DNA of 64,000 nt from Lycium barbarum (Eukaryota; Streptophyta; Magnoliopsida; Solanales; Solanaceae). A program made the translations under genes and the position numbers. Location: positions 61,103,800 through 61,167,799 of the forward strand of contig NC_083341.1 in NCBI RefSeq assembly GCF_019175385.1, written 5' to 3'. This document shows, piece by piece, positions 23,423-35,268 of the stretch (its first letter is position 1; the number at the start of each line of letters is the position of its first letter). Below the pieces are notes generated by a model, which saw only the letters and a list, made by a program, of their open reading frames with translations, made no database searches and was not told the origin of the DNA.

Positions 23423-24067
23423 CTGCCCTTTCTATGTTTGGGGATGGCGGGACCATCCCTGAGCAACGAAATTTGTTTGACTAACCGAATATTTCTTTGT
23501 CTTCATGATTTTCACATATGTGGCCGGACCTTAGCTTTTGGGTTTCCTATATATCTTAGGTTATATGAAAATTCAGGCCACTTGTAGTTTGACTCAACTA
23601 AAGACTTTTAAATGATTTGGAAGGAAAGTCCTGAGATTCCTAGTGTTGTGACTAGGGTTCCTCTGAACGACTGTTAGAATGTGACCAACTTTCTAGTCTT
23701 AAGCCTGCTTACATATCCCTGGTTTTAGGGAATCAAGTCACATGTAGTTTGACTTGCTGGAGAAGATTATGTCCCTTATGCGGGAATAGCTTTATATTCT
23801 CCGGTGTGTGTCTGACCGGTCAAGATTTTTAGCAAAGAAAATAAAAACAAGACCAGTTGTGGCTGAGTCTTAGATTGGATGGCCTCCAAATCCTAGCTGA
23901 AGAGCTTGATTCTCATGGGCACCCTATCTTGACCGGCTGCATAAGAAAAAGTTCCACGTTTGCTCTATAATTTGTTTGGATCTGGTTTAGTAAGCCGGCT
24001 TCTTTCTGGCGGTTGCGTGCCTATCTTCTAGATGTGACAATATATAGATATTCTTCGTGGAATTTAG

Positions 24068-24455
24068 ATGAATGGCCCTCTCAGCTGTTTGAATGAATGT
24101 CCCTTTTGGTTGTTTGTATGAATGGTCGTCTCCGCAATTTGTATGAATGGCCCTCTCGACAGTTAGTATGAATGGATCTCTCAACAGTTTGTATGAATGA
24201 CCCTCTCGGCAATTTGTATGAATAGCCCTCTCGGCAATTTATACGAATAGCCCTTTTGACAGTTTGTAGGAATGACCCTCTTGGATTATTTGAATGAGTG
24301 GCCCTCTTGGCTTGTTTGAATGAATAGCCCTCTCGGCGCCTTGTATGAATTAATGACACTCTTGGTAATTAAATAAATAAATGGTCCTCTTGGTAATTAA
24401 ATAAATGAATGGCTCTCTTAGCAATTAAATAAATGAATGGCCTTCTTGGCATGAA
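24068..24455 (-). repeat. Tandem repeat, 25-bp then 28-bp units
   Basis: About eleven imperfect units with a period of about 25 bp (plus-strand core GGCCCTCTCGGCAATTTG followed by TATGAAT) run from 24068 to about 24345. Three units of 28 bp (core CTCTTGGTAATTAAATAAA) follow to about 24442. Confidence 0.85.
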
Positions 24456-24544
24456 AATGACAGCTATGGCCCTTGTGCTAGGATAATCTTTCTGTCGTCC
24501 ATTGTATTGGATGTTGAGCCTTATGGTTGGATAGGCCCTTTCGT

Positions 24545-24730
24545 CCTTGTCATGACCCTTTTGGTCATATGTATCTTTATGCTCATTCGTTGTGACCCTC
24601 TTTGTCTGGTATATCTTTGTCGTTCACTCTTTGTTTGACCCTTTTGGTCAGATTTGATTTTACGCTCATTTACTTCATGACCCTTGCAGCCAGATGTGTC
24701 TTTACTACCTTTTTTTTTTTGTGACCTTTT
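24545..24730 (-). repeat. Imperfect repeats with GACCCTTTTGGTCA core
   Basis: The plus-strand core TGACCCTTTTGGTCA, itself nearly palindromic, recurs four to five times at spacing of roughly 45-60 bp, each followed by a similar TATCTTTxTGCTCATT stretch. Confidence 0.65.
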
Positions 24731-25449
24731 TGGTCCTTCTCCGCTGGGCTGAGTTTTGCCTTTCGCCTTTGCTGTGAGCAAACCGGTTGGTGGCGTGCCT
24801 ACTGTCCTGTCAAAAACCTACGTCCACAGAAAAATTGTGAGTTTCCTAAGAGACTGATTAGCGTCGTTGTCTTCCCGTCTAGTGTCTTCTTTTAATGCTC
24901 CTTTGAATCCTCTTGGGCTCGGTATTTCAAGAGATGTTTCTAGGATGTAATTATGCTTTTTCTTAAAAAATTCAGAGTAGAAATTTTATAAAATGCACAT
25001 TGTTTTTTTGTTTTTTCTTAAAAATAAATGTCTGTTTCATTTATATGTGTCATGACGTGCATTTTCTTCGAACGAGGTTTTTCGATTCTTCCTGAAGACG
25101 CGATTGTTGACTTCTGTACTGGTAAAACATTTGAGATCTTTTTGAAAATTCTGCCCCCGTTTTATGTCTAGCTCTGATCAACTCTTTTTATTGTTTTGTC
25201 ATGTCGGAATTTTTTAGGGGACCTCAAACATTCTGCCCCAGTGTATGGTTTTGCTTTGCCCTCTTCTTTATTGATCCCCGATAGGAAGTTTTGAGGTTTC
25301 CTAAAAATTCTACCACAGTGTAGGGCTAATGCCGGCTGATCTTCGCGCTGACCCTTGTTGTTGGATCTTGTGATTTTTCTTGCCTTATCGTCTCTGATGT
25401 TTATTAAGGGTTTCTTGAGTTTTTCTTTTATGACGATCAAGCTCGAAAG

Positions 25450-25600
25450 CGCCTATGTATCCTATCGTAGCAGGAATTCAGGTCGAATGTAGTTTGGAAA
25501 AAAATAATTGAGTTTTGATTTTACTAATAATCTGACCGGGTCCGATATGGACTGCCTACATATCCCACAATGGGGATGTCAGGTCATTGCGTAGTTCATT
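25450..25600 (-). repeat. Paired Tat motif copies after pol of element G
   Basis: Two copies of a roughly 45-bp motif (minus-strand core CCTGACATCCCC with GGGATATGTAGGCAG, and CGACCTGAATTCCTG with GGATACATAGGCG) at about 25551-25600 and 25450-25494. The same pair occurs between ORF1 and gag of G and of F. Confidence 0.75.
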
Positions 25601-25700
25601 ACATAGATGATTTATGTTTTCCTATTCTATTACAAAGTATAATTAGAAGAAAAAGGTACGATTACAAGAAAATAATAACGCGATTACAAGCAAACGGAAT

Positions 25701-28700
25701 CTAAATGCAGTATCTCTTGAGCGTGTATGCATTGATGGCTTTAGGCCACACTTATCTATCCATCTCGGCTAGGACTACGACTCCTCCTGAGAGTACTTTC
25801 CAGACCATGTATGGTCCTTGCCCGTATGACGTGAATTTTCCTTTATATTCCTCTTGGTAAGGGAAGACTCACTTGAGCATGATCTGTCTGATCTGCAAGA
25901 GTCGGGTTCTGACCCGCTTGTTGAAGGCTCGAGACATCAATTGTCTATACAGTTATCCATGGCATACCACCACCATTCTCTTTTCATCTATCAAGGAAAA
26001 TTATTCATACCAGTTTCTGACCCATTCTGCGTTATTTAGTTCCGCCTCATGGATGATCCTGAGTGAAGGGATTTCCACTTCTATAGGTATGACCGCTTCT
26101 ACCGTAGACCAAGAGGTATGGGATTGATCTGATAGAAATTCAGGCTGTCGTTCTGTACTCCAACAATGCATAAAGCAGCAGATCGTGCCAATTCTTATAG
26201 TTGTTGTTTTTGATGTTCTTGTTGGAAGCTTACGGCTCCATTCATCTGTGTCCGGTTGTGGGTGATCTTGAATTGTTCACAGATGTCCTTCATCAAATGG
26301 CTGTTCAGGTTGGCACCATTGTGTGATCATGGATTCTGGCACACCGAAATGACATATCAAATTATTTTTGATGAAATCGGCCACGACATTCTTTGTCATT
26401 GATTTATGGGAAGTCGCCTCCACCCATTTAGTAAAGTAGTCGATGGCGACTAAGATGAAACGATATCCGTTGGAGGCTGGCAGATCGACGGGTCCTATGA
26501 CGTCCATTCCCCATTCCACAAATGGCCAAGGCAAGCTCATTGCATGTAATTCTATTAGGGGGGGGGGGGGGGACCTTGTTCATATCCCCGTGTGTCTGAC
26601 ACTGATGGCACTTTTGTACGAATTTATAGGAGTCGTTCTCCATGGTCATCAAGTAATATCCTATTCTCAGGATCTTTTTACCAAGGATGAATCCATTTAT
26701 GTAGGGTCAGCATGCCCCTGCATGCACCTCTTTTAGAAATTTCATAGCTTCTTCGGCATCCACACACCTGAGCAATCCAATGTCAGGGGTCCTTTTGTAT
26801 AACAATCCTTTGTTTAAGAAGTAACAACCTCCTGATGGTCTTCTTTTGATTTGTTAAACTCTCTGGGGATACTCTCCTTTCTCTAGGTAGTCCTTAATGT
26901 CGGCATACCAGGGTTGGCCATCTGGCTCGGCCTTGACATGGGCACAATGAGCCTGTTCTTTTCTCAGTGATCTCTAGCGGATCAAATGTGAGTGTTCTCA
27001 GGGTACTGGATCATAGACGCTATCATAGCCAATGCATCTGCAAACTTATTTTAAGCCCTTGGAGTATGCATGAAGTCGATACTCTTGAATCTCCCGCACA
27101 ATCTTTGTACCAGATTCACATATGGGAGTATCTTATCATTTTTGGTTGCCCAATTTCTTTTCACTTGGTTTATGAGCAAATCGGAGTCCCCGATTACCAA
27201 CAGGTCTTGTATGTTCATGTCTAACGCCACCTTGAGGCCGAGGACACGTGCTTCATATTTTGCCATATTATTGGTGCATCTGAAGTTGAGCTTTGCGGCC
27301 ATCAGATAGTGTTATGCTGTTTCTGATATTAGCACTGCCCCGATGCCTGATCCTTTGCAATTGACTGCTCGATGGAAGAATAGTCTCCAACCTGAGTATG
27401 CTCCTGCCACCTCTTCTTCCTTCCATTGCCATCCCTTTCTCATCTGGAAAGAAAGTCCAAAATGGTTCAAGCTCGTCATCGAGGGGAAATTCTGCCAGCA
27501 GGTCAGCTAGGGCTTGTCCTTTGATTGCATTTGGTGTTACGTATATGATGTCGAATTCACTCTGTAATATCTGCCATTTACCCAAATTTCCTACAGGCAT
27601 CGGCTGCCGGAAAATATATCTCAGTGGATATATTCTGGATATGAGGTTAGCGGCGAACACCGATAGGTAGTGCCTTAGCTTTTGAGTAGTCCAGGTCAGA
27701 GCACAACAGGTTTTTTCTATGAGCATATATATCGCACCTCGCAGGATGTGAACTTCTTGCTCAAATAGTAGATGGCATGTTTCGTTTTGCCCTCTTCATC
27801 TTGCTAGGCGAGCATGCACCCGAAAGCATTTTCTGATACTGACAGGTACAGTAACAGAGGACTCCCTTGCCTGGGCGACACCAAGACGGGATGATTTAAA
27901 ATATATATCTTGATTTTGTCAAATGCCTATTGGCATTCTTCCGTCCAATTTGTAGTAGCGTCTTTCTTGAGTAGTTTAAGGATTGGCTACATAATCATAG
28001 TTGACTGGGTTATGAACCGTCCGATATAGTTTAACCTTCCAAAGAAGCTCATGACTTCTTTCTTGGTCTTAGGAGGCGGTAACTCCTGAATCGCTTTGAT
28101 TTTTGTAGGAACCAGTTCAATACCCCTGTGGCTAACTACGAATCCTATCAACTTACACACATGCACTCTAAACGCGCACTTTGCATGGTTCAGCCTTAGA
28201 TTGAATTTGTGAAGTCTGTCAAAGAACTTGCGCTAGTGCACGGTGTGTTTTGAGCTTTCTCTTAATTTTATGATGACATCGTCCTCATAGACTTCAATTT
28301 CTCGATGCATCATATCATGGAACAGGGTAGTCATTGCTCTCATGTATGTGGCACCGACATTTTTGAGGCCGAACGGCATTACCCTATAAGGATAGACTAA
28401 CCAAAGGGTGATGAAGGCTATTTTTTTTGCATTTTCTTTGCTCATGAGTATTTGATAGTACCCGGCGAAACAATCCACGAATGACTACAACTCGTGCTTG
28501 GCGCAATTGTCTATTAGAATGTGGATATTTGGGAGAGAAAAGTTATCCTTTGGACTGGCCCAGTTATGATCTCGCTAGTCCACACAGATCTAAATCTTTC
28601 AGTACTTTTGGGTACTGGCACTATGTTGGCCACCTAAGTGGGGTAGGACGTCACCTCCACTATTCTAGAATTGATCTGTTTTTCTATTTCGTCCCTTATC

Positions 28701-29697
28701 CTGATACTTAAATCTAGCTTAAACATTCTCATTTTTTTCTTGATAGGGGAAACACCCACCTTGATAGGGGCAAAACCCACCTTAAACATCACGAAGTATT
28801 TAGAAAAGGCGATCATTCGGGCCTCAGCCGATGTCGCCGCTTTTGACAAAAGATTTTAAGAAAAATTCATCTCTCTACCGAGGGGCCAAGAGAGGAATAG
28901 TTGTCCAATTGTTCAAGCGCTCTCTTAGCCACAGACTACATATGGTGAGCATCTCCTGACTTTATTCAATAATCACGTACATCCCTCTTGTTGGAACAGT
29001 GACTCGAACCCCCTTCAGCTTCTTCTTCATTCAGCATCTGTATCTTTCTGCGAAATGACTGGTACAGACACAAAATCGGACGAGGCAGATTCCTTGTTCT
29101 GGGTTCTTTATTAATAGCCTTTGTAAGCTCGTCTTCGCTAAGAGTGTACCCTAGACCAAAGTGGTAATTTTCTTTTGGGATAGGCATAGGTTCTGTTATC
29201 CCTTCGAGGTCCCTTTCCAGGCCCTTTCCTGTTTCAAAACCAATTCTCAGCATGGTGGAAGCAATTATTTTGTAGACTGCTGGCATAGGTTTATTGACCT
29301 TTTCTTCCGCATGGGTAGCCCCAATGTATTTGACCACATGAAAGTTTGATATGTTGGGACTCCTCTCGATCGCAGGTATGATGTTGTAAAGATACTTCTG
29401 AATATCCTTCTCAGCTGCAACTATAATTTCCCGTCCCTGCCATTCCAATTTTATGGCTTGGTGTATAGTTGGCAGGACTGTGCCGGCGGAGTGTATCTAA
29501 GGTCTTCCCAAGAGCATGTTATAGTTGGCTGTGATTGCCATGACTTGGAATTCTGCTGTGAAAGAGGAAGACTTAATTTGGATTTTTAGATCTACTTCTC
29601 CAAAGGAATTACTTTGGGATCCATCAAAGCCTCTGACGTTGGTCCCGATCTGACTGATTTTGCTCATGTCATAGTTGAGTTGAGTTTAATGTAGTGA
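25701..29697 (-). pseudogene. pol: pol of element G: protease end, G-patch, RT, two RNase H regions, integrase (broken)
   Basis: The first part at 29692-29400 is the C-terminal protease region (NYNMLLGRP). At about 29245-29200 GFETGKGLERDLEGI is a G-patch-like motif. RT includes DCFAGYYQILM and YEDD at 28278-28289 in place of the usual YVDD. A Ty3-type RNase H tail lies at 27730-27440 (CCALTWTTQKLRHYL). A second RNase H-like region at 27302-27051 has NNMAKYEARVLGL and VIGDSDLLINQVK. Integrase (26660-25701) has KCHQCQ, then a run of 15 G (26558-26572) that shifts the frame, then MDVIGPVDLPAS. The second Asp is lost near 26325 and the Glu region near 26225 by small deletions. Stops are frequent throughout. 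Confidence 0.87.
29693..29697. repeat. Target site duplication of element D, left copy (AGTGA)
   Basis: AGTGA precedes the LTR start TGTTACACC at 29698. The same bases follow the right LTR end at 43425-43429. Confidence 0.93.
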
Positions 29698-30101
29698 TGT
29701 TACACCCCGTATCTTCAAAGAAGCACTTATCAAATTTGAAACATAAGTACGTTGAGTTATATTTAAGTAAAACCACTTTGGAATATAAGGAGCAAGCATT
29801 ATTAAGTATATTTAATGAGTGAAGGATGTATATAAGGTATACCAGAAGGTTTTATAAGTAAATGAGCGGAAGAAATGGAGTAGTACGACTTTGGATGGAG
29901 GATGGGTAAAGTTTTGTGTGAAATTTTTTATCCAACTTGAGGGAAGAATATCTCTTAGCATATGAAGTGTTTTAAGTGAAACAAAAGCCTAAAATGAAGT
30001 TCGTCGAGTCTAGTTGGAAACGCAACAAATTGCTCGTAAATAGGACTTCAGAGTAGAGAATTACGGACGTTACAAGTTCGGCTAACAAATCAGAAACACG
30101 T

Positions 30102-30126
30102 GCTACAGTACCGGCTTGCTACAGTG
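30102..30126 (+). repeat. Two CTACAGT blocks upstream of TATA in the 5' LTR of D
   Basis: CTACAGTA at about 30103 and CTACAGTG at about 30119. The corresponding part of the 3' LTR has five such blocks. Confidence 0.8.
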
Positions 30127-30147
30127 ACCCCGACCCTAATTTGACCC

Positions 30148-30159
30148 TTATATAAAGGG
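30148..30159 (+). promoter_or_regulatory. TATA box in the 5' LTR of element D
   Basis: TTATATAAAGGG is a strong Pol II TATA match, about 25 bp after the CTACAGT blocks. It lies within the near-palindrome ACCCTTATATAAAGGGT. Conserved in the 3' LTR at 41415-41426. Promoter role is inferred. Confidence 0.7.
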
Positions 30160-31261
30160 TAATAACCCCCTTTTTCATCAGATTTTTCCCAAAAAATTCT
30201 AGAAAATCAATTGAGGGCGTGAGAATATAAAAAAGTGAGCAATTTTCAAGTGGCAGAATATTAGTTTAGGTCCGGATAGCGCGTGGTTGTAATTGTAGTC
30301 TTGTTTTGCGGTGGATTTTGACGTGGATTCGAAGCGGATATCGGAGATATTGCTACTTCAGCACGAGTAAGGTATGGATCTCTTTCTATTTACGCTAATA
30401 TCGATTCATTCCCGAAGATAGAGTGGTTAAATAATTGTATAGTAAGTGGGTTAGTTACGGAAGTTGGAAAACAGCGTGTGGGCTGTTTTATGGTATATAT
30501 TAGGGTTGGAAATGATGTTATTGACGTTGGTATTGTTGTTGTTGTTGTTGGTTGCTAAATTGAGGTTTCAGGCTAGACATATAAGCAGAGGAGATGCTGC
30601 CGAAATTTTGACAGATTCTAGAAAGTTTTATTTGAAGGCTTAGGATAAGTATATAACAATGGGCCTAATCATAGCATGAATGGTCTTATATGTAGACTTG
30701 CGGGATCGGACAGATAAGCGTAGGTAGTTGGAGGCTGAACAGGTATGTTAAGGTTCGTCCCTTTCTTTCAAAGGCATGATTCCTAGGGTATGATTTCATA
30801 AATGTTTCCGTAACCTTCTTGATTTCAAAAGGTAAAAATCCATAGTTCTTAAAGCTTCTCATGATGTCGAGGATAAGAATGATTTTATGATGGTGACAAC
30901 GATAATGATGTTTTTGTGTTTTAAGAACTCAAGTTTATGATTTCAAAGCGAATATGAGAATGTGGAGCTACTTCTAGATTTTCTCAATTTTATTCATTGA
31001 TGATGACTATACTTCTAAAGGGTCCAAGTGTATGTAAAGCTATCCCTTCTTTCTTTTTGGCATGAATTACATAAAATGAGCGAACGACGAACGTACATGA
31101 CTCCAATGAACTCTAGTTCTCAGTAGTGCTTGACACAACAGTTGCCTTTGATTCTCAAGTGTTGGTTCATTCTGATTATTCTATTGAGTCTCAGATGATG
31201 ATTTAGTTGTATATGGTTGCTCCTGATATTCTATTCGTGCATAACGTTATTACATCATTTC

Positions 31262-31455
31262 ACCGAGTCCCGAGTCGGGTACGTATTCGTGCACAGTTTT
31301 ATTGCATTGTTCACCGAGTCCCTCACTAGAGGGCCGGGTATGGTATATATATGATTATTTCACCGAGTCCCTCACTAGAGGGCCGGGTACGGTATATATA
31401 TGATTATTTCACCGAGTCCCTCACTAGAGGGCCGGGTACGGTATATTATACAGAT
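31262..31455 (+). repeat. 49-bp tandem repeat in the 5' LTR of D
   Basis: One diverged unit starts at 31262; regular units start at 31313, 31362 and 31411. Each begins ACCGAGTCCCTCACTAGAGG, where CCCTC and GAGGG can pair. Confidence 0.9.
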
Positions 31456-31513
31456 GTGCATGGCTCTCATCTCATATGGCACAGGTGCATTGGTATCCTT
31501 GATAATCATACTT

Positions 31514-31518
31514 GTCTC
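31514..31518. repeat. Target site duplication of element C, left copy (GTCTC)
   Basis: GTCTC at 31514-31518 and again at 36784-36788. The uninterrupted 3' LTR of D has a single copy at the matching place. Confidence 0.93.
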
Positions 31519-34500
31519 TGTTGACACCCAATTTTGGTCCTCCTTTTCGTTTAATTAATTTCACTATGCTTTTCAGTCGTGAGAATTCCCCAACAAATGA
31601 GTTTGGAATATTTTCGATAATTATTACACTATTTTTCGAGATTATTTCCCTTAAGTTAAGGACATTTTGTTTTTCCTAAGAATTACCAAACATCATATTT
31701 TTATAATTAAAAGTTATTAAACAACATTCTTTACAATTAAATCACTCAAAAATAGTGTTGATATTCCTATGTCGATATTAGCATCGACATTTCTCCTTTA
31801 ATATTATTTCTTACTATATTAATCATGTTCTATTCTATTTTAAAACTAAATACGTATACTCATATTGCAATTTATATAGGTATACATTTTGTGGGAATTA
31901 ATTAGGACCAAGGAGCATATTTTAATTAATTGATTGAAGTAAGAAGGGATGAGAAAATAATTCATCTACCTAAAATTTGGTCCAAATCCTATTCCTATCC
32001 TACAAAATCTATGGCCCAAAAACGTTCAGCCCGACACCAAATGATCCGGCCCAACCCCTACAACTAAATCCCCTAACTATAGTCTTCAACCCATTATTTT
32101 CCATTCTAACTAACGAACCAAACAACCCTTTTTTCTTTTTCTCCTTAAACCAACAGCCCTAACCAAATGCTTAACTCATCTCCTCTCTCTTCAACCTAAC
32201 CATGGCTATCACCCCTTCCACCCCGTCACGTCCGTCACCTCACCACCACCAAACCCATCCAACAGAACCCTAGCCCTCTCCCATCACCTATTTCCCATCA
32301 ACTCTCTCTCAATACAACAGATACAAGTTAGGATCGTCAGATTCTCGCTCTCAACGGCTCTCTTCCTTTCCAATCAGTCTGAAAAGGTGAGATTTTTCCT
32401 CCCTTCATCATCTCCTCTGTCAGAAACGTCTCTGAGGATTTTCCCACTTGTTTGAATTTCGAATTCTTGGCTTCCTTGAGAAGCTGTTCAGCTCCTAAAT
32501 CTAGCTATAAATACAACCCTTTAGCTTTGTGTTGAAATGAGTTTTTGAAGGCTAAAAAATCCCTCATTTCGAACGAGCTTTTCAATTGGGAGAAAATCCT
32601 CTTCTCTTATTATTTTTTTTTACAAGCTTTCTCAGTGGAAAACCTTCCTTCTTTCATTTTATGAGAACAAGGGAAAGAAATCACTCTTTACATTCTACTA
32701 TTTGACATAAAATATATTCCGAGAGGAGTTAATGAGCGGATTCGGCGGCTCAACAATGACGAATCACCTCAGTTCGCTGCCCCGGAGAAGGTCAGTAACT
32801 TTCCTTTTCCCTAGTTTTATTTTAGTCCCATTAGTGAATGCATAAATAATTGAACGTTGGTGTCGCTCGCCTAATTTTCTGTTTAGGCGTTTGTTACAAT
32901 ACTTGATGTTGCCATTTTATTTAATATAAATCATGTACGTGTAAAAGGGCTACTGGAGCTTAAAGTAAAGTACTTAAGAGAAATATGGATTCGACTTGTC
33001 GAATATATGAATAACTATGTCCTCGTCTAATTTTCCGCTTTTGCATCTATTATAACCTGTGTGTTGGCATTTTCACCATATAAAAGGCGAAAGGAACCAG
33101 ATCGCTAATAGAAGTCATAAGAGTGAAGTTAGTTTGAATGAGTAATTAGGCGATTGCTTTGTAGTTTGAATGAGTAATTAGGTGATTGCTTTGGTTGTTT
33201 TGTTTCAAATGTTTCTTTATCCATATTTGGGAGGCTGTTTTGCTCTAATCTTTGTGAAAAACTAGTATAAAAAAATGTAATCAGTGATAGCTTGCTAGTT
33301 GGTTTTAAAACACAGTCCATACATGTGGTTCTAGGGACTGTTTGTTTGCTGTTTTTAGCATGGTAATCCCCTTCGTCTCTCATTTCGCTTCAGTTTATAA
33401 AATTAACATGTAGTCACTTGAATATTTTCAGATTCTGTTCAAGTCTCTGTTAAGTGTGTGTAGAATATGTAATCTCGTCTCTGTTTCTTCTAAAATCAAG
33501 GTGTCCACAGGCTAGTACGAATCATGAGTTTATTTAAGGAAAGATATCATATATTTGGGGTTCAAAATCTTTTTTTCACTTGTAACTTGAATTTGCAATG
33601 TGTATGAACTTCCCTAATGAGTGAAAACGGGAATAAATTAGTTCGTAATCTGTTAGGCCTATGTTCTCAAGTTATCTTTGCTTGAAAATACTTTTTTTTT
33701 GGAGTATTAAACAAGGATTAGTTTAACAACCTTATTTCTATAATTAGTGTTTGATCTCTACCAAATATCATGTCATGATATTGAAAAAAGAAGTATGTAT
33801 CAAAAGAATTTGTCTCATTTGAAAGCTCCTCCTAAAAAAAAAAACTTCTCATGTATAAGTATTCGTAAAATATCCAAGTTCAAGTCTAGTTTGCCTTTTC
33901 TTTCAGTAGCTTCTCTGAATAAATCCTTACTTTTAGTATTGTTTTGCCGGCTGAAAGTCAAAGCAAACCTTGGGTTTTGGTTTAGCCTCCTCCGATAGTC
34001 CGCCATGCCTAAGGCTCTAGAAACCTTTTGACCTTGTGCGGTATCGAAAACTCGAAAGGTGGTAACCCCCTTTGTTGCCTGAATCATTGAGCTTGATGTT
34101 TATTATTTGTAGGTAGCCTTAAGGACCATTGTTTTTTTTTAAAAGCATGTTTGGCAGTTGGTATTTCTTTTACTTTCTGGCAAATTATTCCAAATGATCG
34201 ACTTCTCTCTTAAGCTGAGTTATTTCCGAGATTCTTAACAGTAAATGACTATGTCTTTACAATTTGTGAAATCAAGATACATTGATTTTATTTTGAAACT
34301 GTCTTGTATGTTCTGTCGCACCCAATATGTGAATCTTTGTCCTTCCTTGATATGTCAATATGTCTTTCGAAATTTGGACAAAATCAAGTCAATATTTCAA
34401 AACATCAAAACACTTTGTACTTCAGTTGTTGTTAGCTTGTTAAAAATATGTACTCCTAGATGCTTATTCTTTACCTTTCCTCTTCTTTGCATGACTTGGG

Positions 34501-34539
34501 GAGTTTCAAACCTCAAATGATATCGCATATCTGAGGAAG

Positions 34540-35225
34540 ACATGCTGCTCGTTTGATGTGCTTATTGCTGAGTTTTGCTTGAGGCTAAAAGTTGCTACAT
34601 TTAGAGTCATTAGCTACTGCATTTAGGGCACTGCTCTTGCTACCTTTTGAGCAAGCTACTGCTCAGTGTTGATTATTGAAATGAGCTGCATTCTGAGGCA
34701 ATTCGAGGAAAAGATATTGCTGTTATGTTTGTTGCAATTTTGTTATCATGTTGGCTGCCATGAGTTGCTATATTCTTGACCATTTGCACCACCTTTGGGA
34801 TTTATTAACTGCGGCATTTTGGTGGTCCGGTGCTGCTGAGTTTCTGCTGCAATTTGGGGCCATTTGTTGCTTCATTTTTTGCCATTTACACCTCAGTTTG
34901 GGACTGATTTAGTGCCAGTATTTTTGTTGAATGTTCATTGTATTTTGGGGCTGAAAAATGCCATCTTTGAGTGATTTAGTTGTTGTGCAATGGCTGCACT
35001 AAAGGGCTGAGTTTTCGCTCTATTTTGAGGATCATTCGGGGTTGAAACTGCTGCTATATTTAGCTAGTTGTTGTTGAGATTTTGAGCCAAGTTTTGGGCA
35101 GCTTTGAGGTCGTAGGCTGTTGGTTATTAAAGACAAACAGTTGCTGCATTTTTTAGCTGAAACGCTGCTGTGTTCTTGGCTGTTTGCTGCTGTATTTTAA
35201 GACTTGTTGAGTTGCTGCCCTGTTA
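34540..35225 (+). repeat. Degenerate TGCTGCATTTTGG-type repeats in element C
   Basis: About 690 bp in which short blocks such as GCTGCATTTTG, GTTGCTGC and TTTTGGGGC recur without a fixed period. No frame is kept. Likely simple-sequence expansion within the LTR. Confidence 0.6.
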
Positions 35226-35227
35226 AA

Positions 35228-35228
<1 letters not shown>

Positions 35229-35268
<40 letters not shown>
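35229..35268. repeat. (TA)n microsatellite
   Basis: About 17 consecutive TA dinucleotides follow the TGCTG-rich block in element C. Confidence 0.95.

Larger units (their letters stand above)
23423..25700 (-). other. Long 3' non-coding region of element G
   Basis: About 2.3 kb between the end of pol and the 3' LTR. No gene is seen. It contains the polypurine tract at about 23423-23436, the tandem repeats at 24068-24455, imperfect repeats of GACCCTTTTGGTCA type at 24545-24730, and a pair of the conserved CCTGATxTCCC motifs at 25450-25600. A long non-coding 3' region is usual for Tat-lineage elements. Confidence 0.75.

Noticed and set aside
24068..24455. Open minus-strand frames through tandem repeats
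   Set aside because: The frames are carried by the 25-bp and 28-bp units; no domain or codon pattern supports a gene.
31977..32162. Small plus-strand frame in element C
   Set aside because: Low complexity and within a probable LTR; no supporting motif.
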